Shown here: in pieces, positions 5,966 to 11,836 of the stretch
Position numbering within the stretch: the stretch's first letter is position 1
Layout: every line of letters begins with the position of its first letter
Position numbers and translations under genes: made by a program
The notes under the pieces: model-generated
Databases searched by the model: none
Told to the model about the DNA's origin: nothing
The model's input: only the letters and a program-made list of their open reading frames with translations
Assembly: GCA_002438345.1 (NCBI GenBank)
Contig: DJUJ01000218.1
Coordinates: 5,678-17,513, forward strand
Reading direction: 5' to 3'
DNA length: 11,836 nt
DNA from: Paenibacillus sp. UBA6285
GTDB lineage: Bacteria; Bacillota; Bacilli; Paenibacillales; Paenibacillaceae

Positions 5966-7762
5966 ATGCGGAAATGGAGTAGGTTTCGGGATCGCAACAT
6001 ACGGCAAAAGCTGTTTTTGACCTACACGCTGTTGATGATTGTTCCTCTCGTGGTGATTAGTATTTACTTCTACATATACGCCATGTCCGTTTTTGAATCC
6101 CGCATTGTGAAATCGTTTCAGGAGACGAATCAGCAGATGGTATCCACTGCGGACTCGTTTGTTAGCAGTATGTTCAAATCTTCGGAGCAGCCTTTTTATG
6201 ACGAAAGACTGATGCAAATTTTGTCGAAGGATTATTCTGCTGAAACCTATGAGACGTTTGAAAAAAGTATGGATTTTCGCTACATAAGTGATAACGTTTT
6301 CAAAGAGTTGATGTCATTTAATCCGGATATTGATTCCATTCTGATCTACCCTGTAAATAGTTCATTAATCTACCGTAGGGGTTATGATACGACTTTCAAT
6401 TATAGATATAGTCCGGTACATGAACCATGGTACCGGACCATTGTGAATAATGCGGAGAGGCCAATTCTGGTCGGCATGCACGAGGAGAAACAGATGTACG
6501 CCAAGCCCCGCCCTGTACTATCTGTAGGCCGTGTACTGGTGGATGTGGGTACCTATCAGAAGCTTGGTGTGCTGCTCGTTAATTTCCGGATGGATAAGCT
6601 TGAGAAGCTATTCAGCGGACTGGGTGACAAACAGGACGTAAACCAGTTCATCGTGGATGATAATGGGATGGTTGTGTTCAGTTCAGATCCGGCCATGATT
6701 GGGATGAAATATAGTCAGGTCATGGCAAAAATGAAGCCGGACAAAGAAAACTACTATGTTGTTCACGATAAGTCCAATGTGTCAGGATGGCAATTCTACA
6801 GCATCGTTCTTCGTGACAAGCTGCTCGCCGAAATTAACCAGATACGCAATTTTTCTACACTGCTGCTTCTTTTGTTGATTATGTTGGGTTTCGTAACAGC
6901 ATACCTTGTATCCGGCAGTATCACCAATCCGATTCGAAGGCTCAATCGGCTGATGCGCAAAGTAGAGAAGGGGGATTTTGATGTTACGGCTCAGCAGGAC
7001 AGTCTGGATGAAGTGGGACATTTGTCGCGTTCCTTTAACCGGATGACTGCCGAAATCAAAGAATTGATTGAGCAAACCAAAATTGAAGAGAAGAAGAAGC
7101 GGAGTGCGGAACTTAATGCGCTGCAAAATCAAATTAATCCGCATTTCATTTATAATACGCTCTCCGTGATTAAATGGATGGCGCAGGCTCAAATGGCGAA
7201 CAACATTACGGAAACGGTAGATGATATGATCAAAGTTCTGTCCTTTTCCACACGTAATACTCAGGAGTTTGTTTCTATTGAAGAAGAAGTGGCCTTTATA
7301 CACAGCTATCTGGAACTGCTGCAGCTCAGGTACTTTAATGTGTTTGATTTTGAAATCGATGTTGCACCGAATGTTTTGGAATGCAGAACGTTAAAATTCA
7401 TGGTGCAGCCTTTTGTGGAGAATGCGGTGTTTCACGGCTTTGCAGAAGATTCCCGTCAATATAACTTGAGTATACGTGTGCAGAGAAAAGGCAACGATAT
7501 TCAGTTTACGATCTCGGATAACGGGATGGGGATCTCGGAGGAACAGCTAAGTAGGCTCTTGCAACAGGAAATGTCGGACGGGCAAACGATGAACTCCATT
7601 GGTGTGGGCAATGTCTCCAAAAGACTAAAGCTTCATTTTGGAGCGAGGTATGGGGTGACCATACATAGCCAAGAAGGGGAAGGAACTACCGTTCTTATCC
7701 TGATACCTGCCATGGAGCATCCTCAGAACCACGCTGGAACAAGGAAAGAGGGATACGCATGA
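5966..7762 (+). CDS. YesM-type sensor histidine kinase
   Basis: A 598-residue membrane kinase. Layout: first membrane segment about 16-40; an extracellular region of about 250 residues (41-294) of the size and style of a double Cache sensor, including the PVHEPWYR motif common in these; second membrane segment about 296-318; HAMP region about 318-372 (SGSITNPIRRLNRLM onward); His_kinase domain with phospho-acceptor H393 in INPHFIYNTL; and HATPase with N-box E485/N486 (FVENAVFHG), D518 in DNGMGI, and the G2 loop G546-N549 (GVGNVSKRL). All key residues are present. It should phosphorylate the regulator encoded next, whose gene overlaps it by ATGA. Such pairs usually govern adjacent carbohydrate transporters. 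Its signal could be the sugar itself or the sugar-loaded lipoprotein; the sequence does not decide. The ATG at 5966 has a strong ribosome binding site at 5948-5957. Confidence 0.94.
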   Translation: MRKWSRFRDRNIRQKLFLTYTLLMIVPLVVISIYFYIYAMSVFESRIVKSFQETNQQMVSTADSFVSSMFKSSEQPFYDERLMQILSKDYSAETYETFEKSMDFRYISDNVFKELMSFNPDIDSILIYPVNSSLIYRRGYDTTFNYRYSPVHEPWYRTIVNNAERPILVGMHEEKQMYAKPRPVLSVGRVLVDVGTYQKLGVLLVNFRMDKLEKLFSGLGDKQDVNQFIVDDNGMVVFSSDPAMIGMKYSQVMAKMKPDKENYYVVHDKSNVSGWQFYSIVLRDKLLAEINQIRNFSTLLLLLLIMLGFVTAYLVSGSITNPIRRLNRLMRKVEKGDFDVTAQQDSLDEVGHLSRSFNRMTAEIKELIEQTKIEEKKKRSAELNALQNQINPHFIYNTLSVIKWMAQAQMANNITETVDDMIKVLSFSTRNTQEFVSIEEEVAFIHSYLELLQLRYFNVFDFEIDVAPNVLECRTLKFMVQPFVENAVFHGFAEDSRQYNLSIRVQRKGNDIQFTISDNGMGISEEQLSRLLQQEMSDGQTMNSIGVGNVSKRLKLHFGARYGVTIHSQEGEGTTVLILIPAMEHPQNHAGTRKEGYA

Positions 7763-9363
7763 AAATCATGATTGTGGACGACGAGTCCTTTATCCGAATG
7801 AATTTTAAGACATTTGTGGACTGGAAACATCATGGCTATTACCTAGTAGGCGAAGCTACAAACGGCAGAGAGGCTTTGGAGAAAATAGATGAGCTTCATC
7901 CGGATGTGGTTTTTTTAGATATCCGAATGCCACTGATGGATGGGCTTGAGGTTCTAAGGCAGCTCCGGCACGCCAAACATTCCTGTAAAGTTATTATTCT
8001 CAGCAGCCATAATGAGTTTGAGTATGCCCAAGAGGCGCTTAGGCTAGGTGCATGCGATTATATTCATAAACCGAATCTGACCCAGTCCGCTGTATTTGAA
8101 GCGTTGGAGCGTGTCCGGACACAGGTAAATCATCAGCCTGTGGGGGATCATCTTGTTTCCTTACAGCAAAATGTGGAGAAGAACCGGAATGAGTTGAAAA
8201 CGCTTTTTTTTCGGGATTTAGCGGTTGGTGTTGTTCGTCATGAGTGGGAAATTGAGCAAAAGACAAAGCTGTACGATCTGAAGCTGAAACAGCCCAATGT
8301 GCTCTGCATCGTTATGTTGATTGATCAGTATGACAAGGTGAAGGAACGTTACAATAAGGGAATGGAGCATTTACTCGGGTTCTCGATCCTGAATATTTTG
8401 CAAGAAGTGCTTAATCGGTACAGCGAGCTAGAGCTGTTTCTGATGAGTCCGAACGAGCTGGTTATTATAAAAACGTATTCCGGCATCAGAAGTATGAATG
8501 AGATTCTGGAAGAACGCTGGGGACTCATCCGTAAAATTGAAAAGACATTGAAGCAGTTTCTGAACATACAAGTCAGTTTTCTTATCAGCGGGCTGCACGC
8601 CCGTCTGCTTGATATTCCTAAAGCTTATCATGAAGCCCAGGAATCGGCCGAAATGCTATTTTATGAAGATCGAAGCAACGTTGTTGTCTACGAACCAGGC
8701 AGCATCAAGGAATTGAATGATAAGGCATCGTTCACTCTGTTTGAACAGCGCATCCGCAAGGAAATGGACGAAAAGAACGTATCTTCTGCTATCTCCATAG
8801 TTCATGAGATGTTTGCCGCGATCAAGGAGAAGAGATCTTTGGGACGTCATGCCACTTTGGAAATGTGCGTGAATTTGCACTGCCAGATTCAGTCCCACAT
8901 GAAGGAGGACAGCGGCGAGGAAGACTATAACGGGATGCAGGAAATCATGTCAGCCGAGCGTTTGGAGCATCTTCACCTGCTGCTGATCCAGGAGCTGGAG
9001 AGTCTGCAAGAGAGTTATACGGATGCGGCCACATCTACGAACTACAAGATTAAGAGGGTCATTGATTATATTCACCAGAATTACAATCAAGATTTGACAC
9101 TGAATGAGCTAGCCGGTTATGTCGGTCTGAACAACAGCTATCTGAGCCGTATCTTTAAGGAGCAAACCGGTTCTATGCTGATTCCATTTATCAACGGCTA
9201 TCGTGTGAAAAAGTCTCTAGAGCTACTTAAAGAAGGAAAACTGAAAACGTATGAGATCGCGGAAAAGGTAGGGTTTAACAGTATTGACAACTACTATATC
9301 AGCTTTAAGAAGATCTATGGGCTCCCTCCGAACGAATACCGAAAGACTAGCATGGGAAAGTAA
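7759..9363 (+). CDS. YesN-type response regulator with AraC-family DNA-binding domain
   Basis: A 534-residue transcription factor. The receiver domain occupies about 1-120, with acidic pocket D7/D8, phospho-acceptor D54 in VVFLDIRMPLMDG, the switch residue in IILSS, and the conserved lysine in DYIHKP. A long middle region (about 125-425) of unassigned helices and strands is typical of this type. The C-terminal AraC domain starts near 428 (NYKIKRVIDYIHQNY), with first helix-turn-helix TLNELAGYVGLNNSYLSRIF and second YEIAEKVGFNSIDNYYISFK, ending GLPPNEYRK. Both helices are intact. The ATG overlaps the kinase stop (ATGA), so expression is coupled. AraC-family activators bind tandem half sites next to -35 elements, which is the layout at 862-894 and 9359-9391. 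The last codons of this gene form part of the upstream, degenerate copy of that element. Control of the flanking transport genes is inferred. Confidence 0.94.
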   Translation: MKIMIVDDESFIRMNFKTFVDWKHHGYYLVGEATNGREALEKIDELHPDVVFLDIRMPLMDGLEVLRQLRHAKHSCKVIILSSHNEFEYAQEALRLGACDYIHKPNLTQSAVFEALERVRTQVNHQPVGDHLVSLQQNVEKNRNELKTLFFRDLAVGVVRHEWEIEQKTKLYDLKLKQPNVLCIVMLIDQYDKVKERYNKGMEHLLGFSILNILQEVLNRYSELELFLMSPNELVIIKTYSGIRSMNEILEERWGLIRKIEKTLKQFLNIQVSFLISGLHARLLDIPKAYHEAQESAEMLFYEDRSNVVVYEPGSIKELNDKASFTLFEQRIRKEMDEKNVSSAISIVHEMFAAIKEKRSLGRHATLEMCVNLHCQIQSHMKEDSGEEDYNGMQEIMSAERLEHLHLLLIQELESLQESYTDAATSTNYKIKRVIDYIHQNYNQDLTLNELAGYVGLNNSYLSRIFKEQTGSMLIPFINGYRVKKSLELLKEGKLKTYEIAEKVGFNSIDNYYISFKKIYGLPPNEYRKTSMGK

Positions 9364-9391
9364 AAAATCACAAAGATATGTAAAGATCCTC
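9359..9391 (+). promoter_or_regulatory. Tandem activator-site candidate upstream of the binding-protein gene
   Basis: TGTAAAGATCCTC at 9379-9391 differs at one base from each of the two copies before the permease operon (862-874 and 882-894). Exactly 20 bp upstream, AGTAAAAAATCAC (9359-9371) matches 862-874 at 9 of 13 positions and overlaps the stop codon of the response regulator. Spacing to the -10 is the same as at the permease operon. I infer the same activator binds both places. Confidence 0.65.
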
Positions 9392-9393
9392 TG

Positions 9394-9422
9394 TTTGCTC
9401 TCGAATGCTGTATAGCTAAGAT
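9394..9422 (+). promoter_or_regulatory. Candidate promoter of the binding-protein gene (weak -35)
   Basis: TAAGAT (9417-9422) is a fair -10; TTTGCT (9394-9399), 17 bp upstream, matches TTGACA at only 3 positions. The -10 begins 38 bp after the start of the proximal repeat, identical to the permease promoter, and both read TA-GATG-A across the hexamer. The predicted leader is about 45 nt. Confidence 0.55.
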
Positions 9423-9474
9423 GAAGATAACACCACTTACGGTGAATCTTCTTAAATAAAAGGGGTAGTGACAA

Positions 9475-10749
9475 ATGAGAAAGAAGTCAGTCCTGTTATT
9501 GTGCTCTCTGATGTTGATGCTGTCTACGGCAGCGTGTGGGGCCAAATCCAATACCGGTAACTCTGGCAACGGAGCTTCAGACAACGCTGGAGCGGCAAAG
9601 ACGGAGAAGCAAGAAACCGTCGAAGTCACGATGGCATACTGGGCCAATGCGTCCGAACAAAAGAACTTCGAATTTATGGTTGACGGCATTGATAAAGAAT
9701 ATCCGAACATTAAAATTAAGATGCAAATGTATCCAACCAGTGATGAGTTTTGGAAAGCGGTTCCAACGGCGATTGCTGCCGGGGTAGGGCCTGATATCAT
9801 TGCTATGTCGGATGAAGGAAACTATGAGTATATCAAAAAAGGCGTACTCTCTCCACTAGATGAGATGATCGACAAAGTGGGGTTTGATAAAGACCGCATT
9901 ACTGGATCGCTGTACAAAGGCTGGACAGATGATAATAAACTTTATGGAATTCCTTACGATTCTTCTACTTCTATGATGGCGATCAACAAAGAGATGTTTG
10001 AAAAATCAGGAATTACTAAATATCCGGAAACGATGGATGAGGTCGTTGAGCTGGCCAAAGCCATGACTAAGGATGGTGTGAAAGGTATTATCGGCAGTAT
10101 CGATCCATTTCACATCACTCAATATGTGCACGCTTTCGGCGGAGACTGGGGCTTCGGAAAAACGATTAATTCTAAAGAAAACGTAGCTGGCGTGCAGTTC
10201 TTCGTGGACCTTTTCCTCAAAAATAAGGTTGCTATTGCTCCGATCGAAGTAGGGGCTCCATGGGATGGCGAAGTATTCAGTCAAGAAAAAGGGGCTATGT
10301 CCACGGCTGGTCCATGGTATGTAGGTCATTTGAAAGAAGCTAACCCTGACATGGGATTGATTGCTCTGCCGATGCCTAAAGGTACGGTAGAGGCACAAAG
10401 CGCTTACTCACACGGCTTATCGATTCTGGACGGCAGCAAGCATAAGGAAGAAGCTATGCAAGTGATCAAGTATGCGCTGCGTGATGAAGCACAATTGAAT
10501 GCGATTGAGGCGGTTGGATATTCACCGTCAGTATCTTCTCTGCTTCCTAAATATTTGGAGAAGAATCCTGAATTGAAAGCAGTATTCGACAATATGGAAA
10601 AAGTCGGTATGCCGTTTGCTTATCCTGAACAAACCAAAGCGTTTCATGCCGATCTGCTTAAAGGCGTAGAGGAAATCATCTTTAAGCAAGATGGATTGAC
10701 GGTTGAAAAGTTGCTGAATGATCTCCAAAGTAAATACGGAGAAAACTAG
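9475..10749 (+). CDS. Carbohydrate ABC transporter substrate-binding lipoprotein
   Basis: A 424-residue extracytoplasmic sugar-binding protein. The N-terminus is a lipoprotein signal: charged RKK, hydrophobic core VLLLCSLMLMLSTAA, then C21, to be lipidated after cleavage. The lipobox is weak at -3 (T-A-A-C) but ordinary for such proteins. A Gly/Ser/Asn-rich tether (22-43) precedes the mature domain. That domain shows family-1 binding-protein features: VTMAYWAN at the start of the first strand, IAAGVGPDIIAMSDEGNYEYIKKGVLSPLDE, YGIPYDSSTSMMAINKEMFEKSGI, and a late GPWYVGHLK. The gene is apart from its permeases, behind the regulators, with its own promoter and followed by a strong terminator, which would allow the high expression usual for binding proteins. 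No other binding protein is in the window, so partnership with the permeases at 979-2745 is the natural inference. The ATG has AAAGGGG upstream. Confidence 0.93.
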   Translation: MRKKSVLLLCSLMLMLSTAACGAKSNTGNSGNGASDNAGAAKTEKQETVEVTMAYWANASEQKNFEFMVDGIDKEYPNIKIKMQMYPTSDEFWKAVPTAIAAGVGPDIIAMSDEGNYEYIKKGVLSPLDEMIDKVGFDKDRITGSLYKGWTDDNKLYGIPYDSSTSMMAINKEMFEKSGITKYPETMDEVVELAKAMTKDGVKGIIGSIDPFHITQYVHAFGGDWGFGKTINSKENVAGVQFFVDLFLKNKVAIAPIEVGAPWDGEVFSQEKGAMSTAGPWYVGHLKEANPDMGLIALPMPKGTVEAQSAYSHGLSILDGSKHKEEAMQVIKYALRDEAQLNAIEAVGYSPSVSSLLPKYLEKNPELKAVFDNMEKVGMPFAYPEQTKAFHADLLKGVEEIIFKQDGLTVEKLLNDLQSKYGEN

Positions 10750-10758
10750 TTATCGAGC

Positions 10759-10797
10759 GGTTGGACTTTGCCATAACCAAAGTCCAACCATTTTTTT
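10759..10797 (+). terminator. Strong rho-independent terminator after the binding-protein gene
   Basis: GGTTGGACTTTG (10759-10770) and CAAAGTCCAACC (10778-10789) form a perfect 12-bp stem with a 7-nt loop, followed by seven T (10791-10797). Only 30 bp separate its T run from the next start codon, so the downstream gene probably depends on read-through. Confidence 0.95.
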
Positions 10798-10827
10798 CAC
10801 AATCAAATAAGGAGGTCAAAGGGGAAA

Positions 10828-11836
10828 ATGAAAAGGTCGCTTAACAGTGTCATTTCAAAGATTGTACTCATGTGCTTGTTCATAACATCCATCGGTCCCG
10901 TGTACTCTATGCAGGCAGCACCCGCAGCACCCGCTCCTAAGATTAATGAAGGCGTGGTCAATGGCGAGTTTCCACTGAATTTAACACAAACGGGGGATAT
11001 CGACTGGCTGCATTTTAAAGCGGATAACTTGAATCAGCTTCAACGAATTCAGAAGGCAGGCCCAAACTCGGTCACCTTCAGTGTATATGGGGATACGGCA
11101 ACTGAGGGCAAATTGAACAGAGGCACCGATGCCGATTACATGTCCTATACCTGGAGCAACGGTATGCCAGGATTTGAATATGGTTTAAATGACACGGGGA
11201 CAGGTCTATTTTATCCAAAGTCCAGTCGAGATAAAGGGAGCTATAACAATGTTGGCTGGGATATTGAAGTAGCAGCGCAGCCGCAGGATTCCACCCTAGT
11301 ATTTGGTCTTGGGTTGTGGCAAGCGGATGTAGATCTTAACATCTATACTGATGATGTACTTTCGGTAACCCGAAACGTCTACGGCGATTCTGTTTCCAAG
11401 AACTATAAGTATCAAGTCAACGTGCCTGCTAATGTGAAGCTGAAAATTGAAGGGCGTTTGACAAAGGTTGTAGCGAAGAACGGAAATATGTCATTCTCTG
11501 GACTTGCTTTAAGCAGTATGGCACTTGCGGATAAATTGGCGCTGCAAAATGAATACAACAGAGTTAGCAATATGACGCAAGGTCTTTATACAAATGAGAC
11601 GTGGCAGGTTCTGGTGAATACGCTGGCTGCTGCCAAGCTTGTACTTGATCGAACAGAGGCAACCCAGCCAGAAGTTGACAGCGCTATCAATGCTTTGGTA
11701 GCGGCGCAGGTTGGTCTGGTGAAGAGAGAATCGAACATTGTAATCGATTTTACGGATAAAGCGTTCAAGGAGTATACTTTCGGTGCTAAAACCGATCAAC
11801 AGGACAGATATCAAACCTTCACAGTGAAGGAAGGTC
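10828..11836 (+). CDS. Secreted multi-domain protein with FIVAR module, N-terminal part (gene runs off the window)
   Basis: The first 336 codons are open to the window edge; no stop is reached. A signal peptide is evident: basic KR, hydrophobic core IVLMCLFITSIGPV, likely cleavage near the MQAAPA stretch (residues 28-33), then a Pro/Ala linker. Residues about 40-230 look like a beta-sandwich module. TGDIDWLHF (55-63) and LVFGLGLWQADVDLNIYTDD (157-176) resemble a domain I know from secreted Paenibacillus glycan-acting proteins, there reading roughly GDLDWAHWG and YVGVWSA. Residues about 235-298 are a FIVAR repeat (LYTNETWQVLVNTLAAAKLV then ATQPEVDSAINAL). From 302 a further domain begins (IVIDFTDKAFKEYTF) that I cannot assign. 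The ATG at 10828 has a perfect AAGGAGGT at 10809-10816, 11 nt away. A role as the extracellular glycanase or binding protein feeding the importer is plausible, but no catalytic motif is in view. Confidence 0.85.
   Translation, partial: MKRSLNSVISKIVLMCLFITSIGPVYSMQAAPAAPAPKINEGVVNGEFPLNLTQTGDIDWLHFKADNLNQLQRIQKAGPNSVTFSVYGDTATEGKLNRGTDADYMSYTWSNGMPGFEYGLNDTGTGLFYPKSSRDKGSYNNVGWDIEVAAQPQDSTLVFGLGLWQADVDLNIYTDDVLSVTRNVYGDSVSKNYKYQVNVPANVKLKIEGRLTKVVAKNGNMSFSGLALSSMALADKLALQNEYNRVSNMTQGLYTNETWQVLVNTLAAAKLVLDRTEATQPEVDSAINALVAAQVGLVKRESNIVIDFTDKAFKEYTFGAKTDQQDRYQTFTVKEG

Noticed and set aside
10768..10803. TTGCCA (5 of 6 to -35) inside the terminator as a promoter of the secreted-protein gene
   Set aside because: At 16-18 bp spacing the downstream hexamer is within the T run (TTTTTT or a shift of it), and no other -10 candidate fits; the match is best explained by the hairpin sequence.
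11509..11814. Minus-strand open frame of 101 codons
   Set aside because: Antisense to the FIVAR region of the secreted protein, whose plus-strand frame is clearly coding.
1..11836. CRISPR arrays, tRNA or rRNA genes, insertion sequences, integrase or phage genes
   Set aside because: No regularly spaced repeats, no tRNA-like cloverleaf in the gaps, no transposase motifs and no terminal inverted repeats were seen; the gaps between genes are all short.

Overview
The window looks like a Gram-positive, low-to-moderate G+C Firmicute, most likely Paenibacillus or a close relative. This rests on strong AAGGAGG-type ribosome binding sites, a YesM/YesN-type two-component pair beside a carbohydrate ABC transporter, a lipoprotein solute-binding protein, and a large secreted protein with a FIVAR module. 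Assignment to a genus is inference; no rRNA or other taxonomic marker is present.

Layout, all genes on the + strand. (1) 2-187 is the C-terminal end of an SPFH/band-7 membrane-associated protein. (2) 290-745 is a DUF985-type cupin with a plausible sigma-A promoter before it and a clear terminator after it. These two genes seem unrelated to the rest. (3) 979-5813 is a compact four-gene operon: two MalF/MalG-type sugar permeases, a GH65 inverting disaccharide phosphorylase, and a beta-phosphoglucomutase. It ends at a long hairpin. (4) 5966-9363 is a histidine kinase and an AraC-type response regulator overlapping by ATGA, with their own near-consensus promoter. (5) 9475-10749 is the solute-binding lipoprotein, followed by a strong terminator. 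(6) 10828 to the window end is the N-terminal part of a secreted multi-domain protein with no visible promoter of its own.

Reading as a system: the lipoprotein captures an oligosaccharide, the permeases import it (no ATPase is encoded here, so a shared MsmX-type ATPase is presumed), the GH65 enzyme phosphorolyses an alpha-glucoside to beta-glucose 1-phosphate, and the mutase makes glucose 6-phosphate. The sensor kinase and AraC-type regulator presumably control uptake. The substrate cannot be fixed from the sequence.

The most informative non-coding signal is a 13-bp element (TGTAAANATCCTC) placed identically before the permease operon and the binding-protein gene. In both places an upstream copy lies exactly 20 bp away (degenerate at the second locus) and a -10-like hexamer begins exactly 38 bp downstream of the start of the proximal copy. 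This is the architecture expected for an AraC-family activator binding direct repeats next to a weak -35, and it predicts that the linked response regulator controls both transcription units.
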